This document shows positions 40,880-50,354 of a stretch of 64,000 bases of DNA, one piece after another. The notes under the pieces are model-generated. The model was given only the letters and a program-made list of their open reading frames with translations. It was not told the DNA's origin and made no database searches. Location of the stretch: assembly GCF_041081105.1 (NCBI RefSeq), contig NZ_CP163528.1, forward strand, positions 1,364,001 through 1,428,000. The letters are read 5' to 3'. Position 1 is the stretch's first letter, and every line of letters begins with the position of its first letter. Made by a program: the position numbers and the translations under genes. The DNA is from Promicromonospora sp. Populi. GTDB lineage: Bacteria; Actinomycetota; Actinomycetes; Actinomycetales; Cellulomonadaceae.

Positions 40880-42241
40880 TCACATGCTCTCGATGAGGCG
40901 CTCCACTCGGTCGTCGACGCTCTTGAACGGGTCCTTGCACAGCACGGTGCGCTGGGCCTGGTCGTTCAGCTTGAGGTGCACCCAGTCCACCGTGTAGTCC
41001 CGCCGGGCCTCCTGGGCCGCCCGCACGAAGTCGCCACGCAGCTTGGCCCGGGTGGTCTGCGGCGGCAGCGCCGTCGACTCGAAGACCTCCAGGTCGGTGG
41101 TGACCCGCTCCACCATGCCGCGTGCCGCGAGCAGGTTGTACAGGCCCTCGGTCCGGGAGATGTCGTGGTAGGCGAGGTCGAGCCGGGCGATCCGCGGGTC
41201 GTCGAGCCCCATGCTGTGCTTCTCCTGGTACCGCCGGATCAGCTTGAGCTTGATGGCCCAGTCCAGCTCGTGGTCGATGAGCGACAGGTTCTCCGCCTCC
41301 AGCGCGCGCAGCCCGCGCTCCCACAGGTCGAGCACCTGCTTGACCACCGGGGTGACCTCGAGGTTTGCCTCCACGAGCTCCCGGGCCCGCTCGTAGTACT
41401 CCGACTGGATCTCGATCGCCGTCATGGTCCGGCCGTTGGCCAGCGTCACCGCGTGCTTGCCCGTGCGGTCGTGGCTGATCTCCCGGATCGCGCGGATCGG
41501 GTTCTCCAGCGTGAGGTCCCGCATCGGGACGCCCGCCTCGACGAGGCGGAGCACCAGGTCGGTGCTGCCCACCTTGAGCATCGTGGTGGGCTCCGCCATC
41601 GACGAGTCACCCACGATGACGTGCAGCCGGCGGTACAGCTCGGCGTCCGCGTGCGGCTCGTCGCGGGTGTTGATGATCGGGCGCGACCGCGTGGTGGCAC
41701 TGGAGACCGCCTCCCAGATGTGGTCGGCACGCTGCGAGAGGCAGAAGACGGCGCCACGCGGCGTCGAGAGCACCTTGCCCGCCCCGACCAGGATCTGGCG
41801 CGTGATCAGGAACGGCACCAGCACGTCGGACAGCCGGGAGAAGTCGCCCGACCGCCGCACGAGGTAGTTCTCGTGGCACCCGTAGGAGTTGCCCGCCGAG
41901 TCGGTGTTGTTCTTGAACAGGTGGATCTTGCCCGGCAGGTCCTCGTGCTCCAGACGCTGCTGCGCGTCCGCCACGAGGCCCTCCAGGATGCGCTCTCCGC
42001 CCCGGTCGTACGAGACGAGCTGGCGCACGTCGTCGCACTCGGCGGTCGCGTACTCGGGGTGCGAGCCGACATCCAGGTAGAGGCGGGAGCCGTTCCTCAG
42101 GAACACGTTCGAGGAACGGCCCCAGGCCACCACCTTCCGGAACAGGTAGCGGGCAACCTCGTCAGCCGACAGGCCACGCCCGTCGTCGGCCGCACACGTC
42201 ACGCCGTACTCGGTCTCGAGACCGAAGATCCTGCGGTCCAT
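40880..42241 (-). CDS. pafA: Pup-protein ligase
   Basis: A 453-residue ligase that phosphorylates the C-terminal Glu of Pup and joins it to lysines of target proteins. It shows the carboxylate-amine ligase core: FGLETEYG (residues 6-13, metal ligands), Asp57 in [37 protein letters not shown], and [20 protein letters not shown]. The C-terminal domain ends [27 protein letters not shown]. Length and motifs are normal. GGGAGGGG lies before ATG 42241. It follows prcA by 33 bases. The pafB/pafC regulators often found downstream are absent here. Confidence 0.98.
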   Translation of the reverse strand: MDRRIFGLETEYGVTCAADDGRGLSADEVARYLFRKVVAWGRSSNVFLRNGSRLYLDVGSHPEYATAECDDVRQLVSYDRGGERILEGLVADAQQRLEHEDLPGKIHLFKNNTDSAGNSYGCHENYLVRRSGDFSRLSDVLVPFLITRQILVGAGKVLSTPRGAVFCLSQRADHIWEAVSSATTRSRPIINTRDEPHADAELYRRLHVIVGDSSMAEPTTMLKVGSTDLVLRLVEAGVPMRDLTLENPIRAIREISHDRTGKHAVTLANGRTMTAIEIQSEYYERARELVEANLEVTPVVKQVLDLWERGLRALEAENLSLIDHELDWAIKLKLIRRYQEKHSMGLDDPRIARLDLAYHDISRTEGLYNLLAARGMVERVTTDLEVFESTALPPQTTRAKLRGDFVRAAQEARRDYTVDWVHLKLNDQAQRTVLCKDPFKSVDDRVERLIESM

Positions 42242-42274
42242 GGACTTCCCCTCCCTGTTCGCGGAAACCTGCTG

Positions 42275-43249
42275 CTAGTGGTCGGTGCCAGGCGTGGTGC
42301 CGGACGCGTCCGGCCCCTCGTCGGGCTTGTCCTCGGTCGGGGATTCGTCGGTGGGTTCGGCCGCGTCGGTCGGTTCCGCCTCCTCGGTGGATTCGGCCTC
42401 CTCGGTCGATGCAGCCTCCTCGGTCGATGCAGCCTCGTCGGTCGTGTCCGGCGGGACCGTGTCCGCGGTTGACAGGCCCGGTGTGACCGGCCCCTCCGGC
42501 AGGTCGTCGGCCGGCGGGAGGCTGTCCGCGGGAGCCGCGTCACCCGACGCCGCCGTACCCTCGGCCAGCAGGTCGGCCAGCACCTGCCGGGTCAGCCGCC
42601 GGAACGACCGCCGAGGCCGGTCCCGCTCCAGCACTGCAACCTCAAGCTGGGCCGCCTCGATGGTGCGCGACGCCGAACCCTCGCCCGAGCCAAGCGCCGC
42701 CACGGCGAGCCGCAGCGCCTCCCCCAGCGTCAGGTTCTCCCGCCAGCCCTCCTTGACCCGTCGGCCGAGCTGCTCGGCCTGGCCGCCCATGACGACAAAG
42801 CTGTGCTCGTCCGCCACCGTGCCGTCGTAGGTGAGCCGGTAGATCTGGTCGTCGGCCGAGTCGGCGCCCACCTCGGCGACGACGACCTCGACCTCCAGCG
42901 GCTTGGACTCCGTGATGAACACGCTGCCGAGCGTCTGCGCGTACGCGTTCGCCAGGCCGCGCGCCGTCACGTCCGACCGGTCGTAGGAGTAGCCACGCAT
43001 GTCGGCGTACCGCACACCGGCGACCCGCAGGTTCTCGAACTCGTTGTACTTGCCCACGGCCGCGAAGGCGATGCGGTCGTAGATCTCCGAGATCTTGTGC
43101 AGGGCACGGGACGGGTTCTCCGTGGCGAACGCGATGCCGCCGTCGTAGGCAAGCACCACCACGGACCGGCCACGGGCGATGCCCTTACGGGCGAAGTCCG
43201 CCCGGTCCTTCATCAGCTGCTCGGGCGAGACGTAGAACGGCATGTTCAT
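42275..43249 (-). CDS. prcA: Proteasome subunit alpha with long acidic repeat tail
   Basis: A 324-residue outer-ring subunit. Residues 1-230 form the alpha fold, beginning [43 protein letters not shown]; the N-terminus gates the pore and the inter-subunit pockets receive the C-terminus of Arc/Mpa. Residues 231-324 are an extra tail of Ala, Ser, Thr, Glu, Asp and Pro with tandem STEEA units. The tail is encoded partly by perfect 18-base repeats (42397-42432). Actinobacterial alpha subunits are usually about 250 residues. ATG 43249 overlaps the prcB stop (ATGA). Confidence 0.95.
   Translation of the reverse strand: MNMPFYVSPEQLMKDRADFARKGIARGRSVVVLAYDGGIAFATENPSRALHKISEIYDRIAFAAVGKYNEFENLRVAGVRYADMRGYSYDRSDVTARGLANAYAQTLGSVFITESKPLEVEVVVAEVGADSADDQIYRLTYDGTVADEHSFVVMGGQAEQLGRRVKEGWRENLTLGEALRLAVAALGSGEGSASRTIEAAQLEVAVLERDRPRRSFRRLTRQVLADLLAEGTAASGDAAPADSLPPADDLPEGPVTPGLSTADTVPPDTTDEAASTEEAASTEEAESTEEAEPTDAAEPTDESPTEDKPDEGPDASGTTPGTDH
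42397..42432 (-). repeat. Tandem 18-base repeat in prcA
   Basis: Two perfect copies of an 18-mer (plus-strand CCTCCTCGGTCGATGCAG), flanked by degenerate copies over about 42379-42450. The repeats encode the STEEA units of the PrcA tail and are a likely site of replication slippage. Confidence 0.85.
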
Positions 43250-44091
43250 GCGAGGTGCCCCCTCTCTCGGCGCTCCGCCACGATCTGCTCCGCAACGCGG
43301 GCGACCTCTGCGTCCTCGATCCGCTGGTACCCGTCCACGGACACGGTGGCGACCACCGGGAAGATGCCGCGCACGGTGTCCGGACCGCCGGTCGCCGAGT
43401 CGTCGTCCGCGGCGTCGTACAACGCCTCGACCGCCACGTGGACCGCGGCCTCCGCATCCATCCCGCGGCGCCAGAGCTTCTTCAGCGCGCCCCGCGCGAA
43501 GATCGAGCCCGAGCCCACGCCGTGGTGCTCGTGCTCCTCGTACCGACCGCCGGTGACGTCATAGCTGAAGATGCGGCCGGTGTCCTTGTCCAGGTCGTAA
43601 CCGGCGAACAGCGGCACCACCGCCAGCCCCTGCATCGCCATCGGCAGGTTGCCGCGCAGCATCGTGGCCAGCCGGTTCGCCTTACCGGTGAGCGAGAGCA
43701 GCGAGCCCTCGATCTTCTCGTAGTGCTCCAGCTCGAGCTGGAAGAGCCGCACCAGCTCCAGCCCGATACCCGCGGAGCCGGCGATGCCGACGGCCGAGTA
43801 CTCGTCCGCCGGGAACACCTTCTCGATGCTGCGGCTGGCGATCATGGGCCCGGCGGTGGCTCGCCGGTCGCCCGCGAGCAGGACGCCGCCGTCGAAGGTC
43901 AGCGCCACGATGGTGGTGGCATGCGGGGACAGGGTCGCCGGGTCGGTCACTCCGACGGGCATGATCCGGTTCCCGGGCAGCCGGTCGGGGGCATGCTCGG
44001 CCAGGAAATCCACGAAGGACGACGATCCCGGGCGCAGGAAGGCGTCCGGGAGTCGTCCTGTGGTGCGGTCTGCGCTCAGGTCACTGCCCAC
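43246..44091 (-). CDS. prcB: Proteasome subunit beta
   Basis: A 281-residue precursor of the catalytic inner ring. A propeptide of about 58 residues ends SPHA, and self-cleavage exposes Thr at [21 protein letters not shown]. The catalytic Lys is in [10 protein letters not shown], and [22 protein letters not shown] and [15 protein letters not shown] are typical. Two starts are possible: GTG 44091 (VGSDLSAD), inside the end of pup, or GTG 44109; neither has an ideal ribosome site, so coupling to pup translation is likely. Confidence 0.95.
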   Translation of the reverse strand: MGSDLSADRTTGRLPDAFLRPGSSSFVDFLAEHAPDRLPGNRIMPVGVTDPATLSPHATTIVALTFDGGVLLAGDRRATAGPMIASRSIEKVFPADEYSAVGIAGSAGIGLELVRLFQLELEHYEKIEGSLLSLTGKANRLATMLRGNLPMAMQGLAVVPLFAGYDLDKDTGRIFSYDVTGGRYEEHEHHGVGSGSIFARGALKKLWRRGMDAEAAVHVAVEALYDAADDDSATGGPDTVRGIFPVVATVSVDGYQRIEDAEVARVAEQIVAERRERGHLA

Positions 44092-44278
44092 CCTTCTGGA
44101 CGAATCCACGAACGAAGGACTCGGCGTTGGTCTCCAGCACCTCGTCGATCTCCTCGAGCAGGGCGTCGACCTCGTCGTCGTCCTTCTGCGCTGCCGCGGC
44201 GGCGGGCGCCGGGGTCTCGGCGTCGTCGTCGGGAGTGCGGTCCTCGTGTGACGGGTTGATTTGTTCCTGACCGGCCAT
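44081..44278 (-). CDS. pup: Prokaryotic ubiquitin-like protein Pup
   Basis: A 65-residue disordered tag. The C-terminal half carries the Mpa/PafA-binding helix region [22 protein letters not shown] and ends QKGGQ. The terminal Gln means that Dop must deamidate it to Glu before PafA can use it. The start ATG 44278 ([10 protein letters not shown]) is chosen because AGGAGG lies five bases upstream; the longer frame to 44299 lacks such a site. It is the first gene of pup-prcB-prcA-pafA and follows a CTAGG repeat array. Confidence 0.97.
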   Translation of the reverse strand: MAGQEQINPSHEDRTPDDDAETPAPAAAAAQKDDDEVDALLEEIDEVLETNAESFVRGFVQKGGQ

Positions 44279-44321
44279 GATCGCCTCCTGGTGATTCACT
44301 GACGTGTTACTGGCCTCGAAG

Positions 44322-44375
44322 CCTAGGCCCCGACCCTAGATTGACCTAGATGCTGGCCCTAGTTGCCGACCCTAG
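44322..44375 (-). repeat. CTAGG tandem array upstream of pup
   Basis: Five CTAGG elements on the minus strand (plus-strand CCTAG at 44322, 44335, 44345, 44358 and 44371) are spaced 13, 10, 13 and 13 bases. Units read TCTAGGGTCGGCA, ACTAGGGCCAGCA, TCTAGGTCAA, TCTAGGGTCGGGG and CCTAGGCTTCGA. The array fills most of the 119-base dop-pup gap. Several units contain -10-like sequences (TAGGGT, TAGGCT). It is a probable promoter and regulator region for the proteasome operon. Confidence 0.7.
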
Positions 44376-44397
44376 ACGGTGACACTGACATCGACCG

Positions 44398-46078
44398 TCA
44401 CCTTCTTCCGGAGAGTCCTGCGAGCAGGGCCGCGGCGTCGGGGCTCGCGTCGAGCAACGCGCCGATGTGGCGTCGAGTGCCGCGGGTCGGGTCGAGCATC
44501 GGTACCCGCTGCAGGGCCTGGGACCCGTCGACGTCGAAGATCACGGAGTCCCAGCTGGCCGCCGAGATCTGGCTCCCGTAGCGGGCCATCACCTCGCCCC
44601 GGAAGTAGGCACGCGTATCCGCCGGCGGGTGCTGCACCGCCCGCGCGACGCTCGCCTCGTCGACGATGCGGTCCACCGCCCCCTTGGCCAGCAGCCGGTG
44701 GTAGATGCCTCGCTCGGGGCGCACGTCGGACCACTGCAGGTCCATGGCGTGCAGGCGCGGGTGGTCCCACTCCAGGTTGTCGCGCGTGCGCAGGCGGTCC
44801 AGCAGGCGCAGCTTGGCGACCCACTCCACCTCGCGCGCGCAGCTCGCCGGATCGGTACCCAGCCGTTCGACGACGGACGCCCAGCGGTCGAGCACCGCGT
44901 CCGACTCCGGGTCGGTGCCGAGCACCTTGAGGGACCGCCGGACGACGTCGGTCACCTCGCCCTGGAGCTCCAGGGCCGTCATCGTCCGCCCGTCCACGAG
45001 GTCGAGCCGCGCGGTCAGGCCGAGATCCCGCGAGACCTTCTGCACGTCGCTCACCGGTGCGGCCAGCCGCAGGGCGGTGAGCTCGGCACGGGCGTCGACC
45101 CCCGCCTCGGCCAGCTCGTCCAGGTGCTCCAGCACCCAGAGCACCAGCGACGTCGTGCCCGCCTTGAGGTAGGTCGGCACCTCCATCAGGTTGGCGTCGC
45201 CGAGGATCAGGTGCAGGCGGCGCCAGCGCTGCCGGTCGGCGTGCGGCTCGTCGCGGGTGTTCACGATGGGGCGGCGCAGCGTGGTCTCCAGGCCGATCTC
45301 GGCCTCGATGTAGTCGGCGCGCTGCGAGATCTGGAAGCCGGCGGCGCCGCTCGTCGCGCCCAGGCCTACGCGGCCGGAGCCGGTGAACACCTGCCGCGTG
45401 ACGAGGAACGGCGTGATGAGCTCGGCGAGCGTGCTGAACGGCAGCGCCCGGTCCACGAGGTAGTTCTCGTGGGTGCCGTAGCTGGCCCCCTTGCCGTCCA
45501 CGTTGTTCTTGTAGAGCACCACCTCGCTGCCGGGGAAGCCCGCCAGCTCACGCAGGGCCGCGAGCATCACCCGCTCGCCGGCGACGTCCCAGCGCACGAG
45601 GTCCTCGGGCGTCATGACCTCGGGCGACGAGTACTCGGGGTGGGCGTGGTCCACGTACAGGCGGGCGCCGTTCGTCAGGATGACGTTCGCGGCGCTCGGG
45701 TCGTCGTACTCCTCCGCGACCGGGCGCTCGACCTCCTGGGTCGAACCCGATCGGCGCCGGCCCCGGCCGGGCAGGCCGGGCTCCACGACGGGCACCTGCC
45801 CGGTGACCGGGCCCCGCCGGCGCGGGTCGCGCCGGGTCGTCGGTCAGCATCGAGGGCTGTGCCGAGGCGCGGTCGAGGTGGAACCCGCGGGCGTCCTGCA
45901 GCGGGTCCTCGTCGTCGTAGTCCCACCGGGCCTTGCCACCCTTGCCGTCGGTCCGCGTGGAGATCGCCCGGTAGGTGGTCACCACCTGGCTCGACAGCAG
46001 CATGGGGTTGGCCAGTGGCCGACCCGGTTGCAGGACTCCGTACTCGGTCTCGATACCCATCACACGACGCGCGCTCAC
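44398..46078 (-). pseudogene. dop: Pup deamidase/depupylase Dop, frameshifted
   Basis: Two frames together encode a complete Dop, about 559 residues if repaired. The first gives VMGIETEYGVLQPGRPLANPM, RWDYDDEDPLQDARGFHLDR and ends near DDPAR. The second resumes at GQVPVVEPGLPGR and continues through NVILTNGARLYVDHAHPEYSSPE, LYKNNVDGKGASYGTHENYL and [14 protein letters not shown] [20 protein letters not shown]. One surplus base in the G3C4 run at 45809-45815 shifts the frame inside a non-conserved linker. Dop converts Pup-Gln to Pup-Glu and removes Pup from proteins. Start GTG 46078, seven bases after TAGGGT. Confidence 0.88.
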
Positions 46079-46085
46079 GTTCACC

Positions 46086-46091
46086 ACCCTA
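46086..46091 (-). promoter_or_regulatory. -10 box for leaderless dop
   Basis: TAGGGT, seven bases, then GTG 46078. It separates dop transcription from arc, 80 bases upstream. Confidence 0.6.
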
Positions 46092-46157
46092 TGTCGGAGT
46101 AGTCCCGTTGGTCGGGCAGGCCCGCGCCGGTCTGGCACGGACCTGCCCGGTGTGCGA

Positions 46158-47819
46158 TCAGAGGTACTGGCCGGTGTTCTGGACGGTGTCGATCGTGCGA
46201 GGTGTGGCGCCCTCGCCCTTCTTCTGGACGATGGTGCGGATGAAGACGATGCGCTCGCCCTTCTTGCCGCTGATGCGCGCCCAGTCGTCGGGGTTGGTCG
46301 TGTTCGGGAGGTCCTCGTTCTCCTTGAACTCGTCGACGCACGCGGTCAGCAGGTGCTCCACACGGATGCCCTTCTGCCCCGAGGCCAGGAAGTCCTTGAT
46401 CGCGTTCTTCTTGGCCCGGTCCACCACGTTCTGGACCATGGCGCCCGAGTTGAAGTCCTTGAAGAACAGGGTCTCCTTGTCGCCGGACGCGTACGTGACC
46501 TCGAGGAACTGGTTCTCCTCGTCCTCGGAGTACATGCGCTCCACGACCGACGTGATCATGCCGTCGAGGGCCTCGGGCATGTTGTTGCCGTACTCCGCCA
46601 GGTCGTCCGCGTGGATCGGCAGGTCCTTGGTCAGGTACTTGCCGAAGATCTCCTTGGCACCCTCCGCGTCGGGCCGCTCGATCTTGATCTTCACGTCGAG
46701 GCGTCCCGGGCGCAGGATGGCCGGGTCGATCATGTCCTCACGGTTCGAGGCGCCGATCACTATGACGTTGTCGAGCCGCTCGACGCCGTCGATCTCGGCG
46801 AGGAGCTGCGGCACGATGGTGGTCTCCACGTCCGACGACAGGCCGGTCCCGCGGGTGCGGAACAGCGACTCCATCTCGTCGAAGAAGACGACGACGGGCA
46901 TGCCCTGGCTGGCCTTCTCCCGGGCGCGCGCGAAGATCAGGCGGATGTGCCGCTCGGTCTCACCGACGTACTTGTTGAGCAGCTCCGGACCCTTGACGTT
47001 GAGGAAGAAGCTCTTCGCGTTGGGGTCTCCCCCGTTGGCACGGGCCACCATCCCTGCCAGGGAGTGCGCCACCGCCTTGGCGATGAGCGTCTTGCCGCAA
47101 CCGGGAGGACCATAGAGGAGCACACCCTTGGGCGGGCGCAGCCCGTGCTCGCGGAACAGGTCGGGGTGGGCGAACGGCAGCTCGACCGCGTCCCGGATCG
47201 CCTCGATCTGCGGCCCGAGACCACCGATGTCCTCGTACTCGATGTCCGGGACCTCTTCGAGGACCAGCTCCTCGACCTCGGACTTGGGCACTACCTCGAA
47301 CACAAAACCGCTGCGCGTGTCGACCGTGAGCGAGTCGCCCACCCTCAGGGGCACGTCCATCACGGAGCCGGCGAGGCGCACCACGCGCTCCTCGTCCGCA
47401 CGGCCGACCACGAGCACGCGGTCCCCGCCGAGCATCTCCTTGACGGTCACCAGCTCGCCGGTGGTCTCGTACTCGCCCGCACCGACGACCGTCATGGCCT
47501 CGTTGAGCTTGACCTCCTGGCCAGGGCTCAGCCGGGTGACGTCAAGGGTGGGGCTCGCAGACACGTGCATCTTGCGGCCCGCGGACGAGATGTCCACCGA
47601 ACCGTCCGAGTGCGCCCCCAGGAAGACGGCGTACGTACCCGGCGGCTTGGCCAGATCGTCGAGCTGTTTCTTCAGCTCGACTATCTGGTCGCGCGCCGCG
47701 CGGAGTGCCTCCGCGAGGCGTTCGTTCTTTGCAGAGAGGAGGGCAATCTGGCGCTCGTAGTCGCGGTTCGGCAAAGGCTCGTGCTCGGGATGGTTGTATC
47801 CTGACGTGTTCTCGGTCAT
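46158..47819 (-). CDS. arc: Proteasome-associated AAA ATPase (Mpa/ARC)
   Basis: A 553-residue hexameric unfoldase. Residues 20-57 are a coiled coil ([21 protein letters not shown]) that captures Pup, followed by two OB folds (about 65-215). The AAA domain has [18 protein letters not shown] and [23 protein letters not shown]. The C-terminus GQYL carries the penultimate Tyr that docks into the proteasome alpha ring. ATG 47819 has AGGGGA at good distance; the frame extends to 47903 but a TAGAGT box (47886-47881) lies there. It lies upstream of dop in the same direction. Confidence 0.98.
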   Translation of the reverse strand: MTENTSGYNHPEHEPLPNRDYERQIALLSAKNERLAEALRAARDQIVELKKQLDDLAKPPGTYAVFLGAHSDGSVDISSAGRKMHVSASPTLDVTRLSPGQEVKLNEAMTVVGAGEYETTGELVTVKEMLGGDRVLVVGRADEERVVRLAGSVMDVPLRVGDSLTVDTRSGFVFEVVPKSEVEELVLEEVPDIEYEDIGGLGPQIEAIRDAVELPFAHPDLFREHGLRPPKGVLLYGPPGCGKTLIAKAVAHSLAGMVARANGGDPNAKSFFLNVKGPELLNKYVGETERHIRLIFARAREKASQGMPVVVFFDEMESLFRTRGTGLSSDVETTIVPQLLAEIDGVERLDNVIVIGASNREDMIDPAILRPGRLDVKIKIERPDAEGAKEIFGKYLTKDLPIHADDLAEYGNNMPEALDGMITSVVERMYSEDEENQFLEVTYASGDKETLFFKDFNSGAMVQNVVDRAKKNAIKDFLASGQKGIRVEHLLTACVDEFKENEDLPNTTNPDDWARISGKKGERIVFIRTIVQKKGEGATPRTIDTVQNTGQYL

Positions 47820-47880
47820 GACATCCCCTCTCGTAGGGCCCGGGAGGCGACCATATGACGCAAACGCCTCCGAGAACAGC

Positions 47881-47886
47881 ACTCTA
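47881..47886 (-). promoter_or_regulatory. Candidate -10 box for arc
   Basis: TAGAGT, about 60 bases before ATG 47819, preceded by a GTCAGTGAC palindrome. No strong -35 box is seen. Confidence 0.4.
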
Positions 47887-47960
47887 AGCACAGTCACTGA
47901 CACACCGGGAGTAAGAACACCCGTTTGAGACGTCCGGGGTACTCGATCGTTACAGCCCGT

Positions 47961-48974
47961 TCACGCAGGCGGGGTGTTCGTGTCCTCGGGCGCAACGCCC
48001 AGGTCACGTCGCACCTTGCGGACCTTCTTGTCGGACACTGCACGCTCCCCGAGCTCCTCCGGCGTCCACTCCGACTCGGGCGTCACGGGGTACGCACCCT
48101 TGGCAGGACGCCGTTTCCGCATGGGTGGAGTAACGCCGTCGGCCAGCCGGCGGGCGGTGATGAGGAAGCCCGTGTGCCCGATCATCCGGTGCTCGGGACG
48201 CACCGCCAGACCCTCGAGGTGCCACCCACGGATCATCGTCTCGAAGGCGGCGGGCTCGGCGAACCGGCCGTCCGCACGCAGATCTTCCGCTGTGCGCGAA
48301 AGTTGGGTTGTTGTGGCCACGTAGCAGACCAGAACCCCGCCGGGCGCGAGCGCCGAGGCGACGACGTCGACGTTCTCCCACGGCGCGAGCATGTCCAGGA
48401 CCACCCGGTCGACGGTGCCCGGACCGGCGATCTCGGGCAGCACGTCGGCCAGGTCACCGACCGACAGCTCCCACGCCGGGTGCGGCCCGCCAAAGAAAGT
48501 CTCCACGTTGCCCTGCGCGATCGCGGCGAAGTCCTCGCGCCGCTCGATCGAGTGCACGTGGCCGGCATCACCGACGGCCCGCAGCAGGGACATGGTCAGC
48601 GCGCCGGAGCCGACACCGGCCTCGACCACCCGGGCGCCCGGATAGATGTCGGCCATCGCGACGATCTGGGCGGCGTCCTTCGGGTACACGACAGCGGCGC
48701 CGCGCGGCATCGACAACACGTAGTCGGCGAGCAGCGGGCGCAGGACGAGGTACTCGATCCCGGCGGTGTTGGTCACCACGGAGCCCTCGGGCTGCCCGAC
48801 GATCTCCTCGTGCTTGAAGTAGCCCTTGTGCGTGTGGAACGTCCCGCCGGGCTGCAGCGTGATGGTGTGCAGGCGGCCCTTGGGGTCGGTCAGCTGGACC
48901 TTGTCGCCCACGCGGAACGGGCCGCGGCGCAGCTCGGCGCCCGTGGCGGTAGGGGTTTCGGTGGGTGTGGTCAC
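47961..48974 (-). CDS. trmI: tRNA (adenine-N1)-methyltransferase
   Basis: A 337-residue SAM-dependent enzyme that makes m1A58 in the tRNA T-loop. An N-terminal beta domain (FRVGDKVQLTDPKGRLHTITL) precedes YPKDAAQIVAMADIYPGARVVEAGVGSGALTMSLLRAVG, the SAM motif, and VLDMLAPWENVDVVASALAPGGVLVCYV. The C-terminal 60 residues are basic and Pro-rich. GTG 48974 lies eight bases after TAGGAT, so it is probably leaderless. The gene neighbours the proteasome locus as in mycobacteria (Rv2118c type). Confidence 0.95.
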   Translation of the reverse strand: MTTPTETPTATGAELRRGPFRVGDKVQLTDPKGRLHTITLQPGGTFHTHKGYFKHEEIVGQPEGSVVTNTAGIEYLVLRPLLADYVLSMPRGAAVVYPKDAAQIVAMADIYPGARVVEAGVGSGALTMSLLRAVGDAGHVHSIERREDFAAIAQGNVETFFGGPHPAWELSVGDLADVLPEIAGPGTVDRVVLDMLAPWENVDVVASALAPGGVLVCYVATTTQLSRTAEDLRADGRFAEPAAFETMIRGWHLEGLAVRPEHRMIGHTGFLITARRLADGVTPPMRKRRPAKGAYPVTPESEWTPEELGERAVSDKKVRKVRRDLGVAPEDTNTPPA

Positions 48975-48982
48975 GACCGATC

Positions 48983-48988
48983 ATCCTA
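48983..48988 (-). promoter_or_regulatory. -10 box for leaderless trmI
   Basis: TAGGAT, eight bases, then GTG 48974. Confidence 0.55.
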
Positions 48989-49080
48989 GTTGCTGGCCCG
49001 GTTGCCCGCGTGCGCCGGCAAGGCTCCACGGTCGGGTGCGGCGGGTCACGCGGGGAGGTCGCGGCAGGTCAGGCGCCGCG

Positions 49081-50262
49081 TCAGGTGCGGCGGATCGCCC
49101 GCGCGACGTCGGCGAGGTCGAGCACCCCGGTCACCTGTCCCCCGTCGACCACAGGCACCAGGCGGGCGCCGCGCGACGTCTGGGCCAGGCGGTTCAGCAG
49201 CTCAGTGCCGGACAGGCCCGGGTCGACAGCGGACCCCGGGGTGAACGGCACGGCGACGGCGTCGACCTGAGTGAGCGGCTGTGCCGAGGCGGGCACCGCG
49301 TCGACCGCGTCGTCGTCGAGCACGGCGATCGGCACCTGGTCAGGCCCCACCACGACCAGGCGGTACGACGACGCCGGTGCCGCTCCCCCCGCGACCGCCG
49401 CCGCCCGCGCGCCCAGCGCGTCGGCGACGGTCGAGCCGAGCGGCACGGAGATCACGGGGACCGCGAGGGCGCCCGCGGACAGCAGGTCGATCGCGGCACG
49501 GCGATGGCCGTTGTTGATCGCCGCGCCCGCCCCGGCCCAGAGGAACGCGCCGATCAGCGCCGACCACAGGACGGTCGTCAGGCTCGGCGTCGTGCCCTGC
49601 AGGAACGGGAGCACCAGAGCCCAGAGCAGCACGCCGACCGCGACGACCCGGCCGACCCAGCCGGCCACGACAGTGCCGGTCGTGCGCTTGCCGGTGACCG
49701 CCCAGACTAGGGACTCGAGGATCTGGCCGCCGTCGAGCGGCAGGCCGGGGAGCAGGTTGAACGCGCCGACGAACGCGTTGGAGACGGCAGCCGCGTAGAG
49801 CAGGAGCGTCGGCACGTCCTGCACCGGCGCGGAGATGTACGCGAACCAGAATCCGGCCGCGAGCGCCAGGTTCGTCAGCGGCCCGACGACGGCGACCAGG
49901 AACCCGTCCAGGGGCCGCCCCAGGCCGCCCGTGTATGCGGTGTGCCCGCCCCAGAGCGTGACGGCGAGCTCGGTCACGTGCTGACCGCGCGCCCGGGCTA
50001 CCAGGGCGTGCGCGGCCTCGTGCAGGAACACCGAACCGAACAGGAGCAGCACGAACACGAACGCGACGAGGTAGGCGCTGGCGCCGAGCTGCGGTGCACG
50101 GGCCTGGACGTTCGGCACGAACAGGACCGTCAGAACCAGGGCCGCGAGGAACCAGGACGGCGTGATGATGACTGGCGCGCCGGCGACGCGGCCGACGACG
50201 AACCCCTTCGAGCGCGGTGGGGCGGGCGGTGCTGGTGTGGAGGCGGACTCCGAGGTGGTCAC
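49081..50262 (-). CDS. Site-2 protease family (M50) metalloprotease with CBS-like domains
   Basis: A 393-residue membrane protease. The zinc motif HEAAH lies in a membrane helix (LLLFGSVFLHEAAHALVARARG) and the third ligand in NLLPGLPLDGGQILESLVW. About six helices are followed by two CBS-like modules (from RRAAIDLLSAGALAVPVISV and from QVDAVAVPFTPGSAVDP). Such rhomboid-distant proteases cut membrane-anchored regulators; the CBS part may sense nucleotides. GTG 50262 lies six bases after TAGGTT, so it is probably leaderless. It is divergent from the RecB-like gene and sits in the synteny block with trmI. Confidence 0.92.
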   Translation of the reverse strand: MTTSESASTPAPPAPPRSKGFVVGRVAGAPVIITPSWFLAALVLTVLFVPNVQARAPQLGASAYLVAFVFVLLLFGSVFLHEAAHALVARARGQHVTELAVTLWGGHTAYTGGLGRPLDGFLVAVVGPLTNLALAAGFWFAYISAPVQDVPTLLLYAAAVSNAFVGAFNLLPGLPLDGGQILESLVWAVTGKRTTGTVVAGWVGRVVAVGVLLWALVLPFLQGTTPSLTTVLWSALIGAFLWAGAGAAINNGHRRAAIDLLSAGALAVPVISVPLGSTVADALGARAAAVAGGAAPASSYRLVVVGPDQVPIAVLDDDAVDAVPASAQPLTQVDAVAVPFTPGSAVDPGLSGTELLNRLAQTSRGARLVPVVDGGQVTGVLDLADVARAIRRT

Positions 50263-50268
50263 CGGACC

Positions 50269-50274
50269 AACCTA
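50269..50274 (-). promoter_or_regulatory. -10 box for leaderless M50 protease gene
   Basis: TAGGTT, six bases, then GTG 50262. Confidence 0.55.
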
Positions 50275-50341
50275 TCCGGCAGATCGGTGCGGTGTGGCGG
50301 CACACTGTGGACAAGTCCCGGAGGATGTCAGTGCCCGCCCC

Positions 50342-50347
50342 TAGGGT
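50342..50347 (+). promoter_or_regulatory. -10 box for leaderless RecB-like gene
   Basis: TAGGGT, seven bases, then ATG 50355. Nearly identical to the element before the PAC2 gene. Confidence 0.6.
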
Positions 50348-50354
50348 TGGGGGC

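Noticed and set aside
42379..42450. CRISPR-like array in prcA
   Set aside because: The repeats are 18 bases, in coding frame, without spacers; they encode the STEEA tail.
44322..44375. CTAGG array as CRISPR or plasmid origin iterons
   Set aside because: Units are too short and contiguous for CRISPR, and no replication gene is nearby; a promoter/regulator role is more economical.
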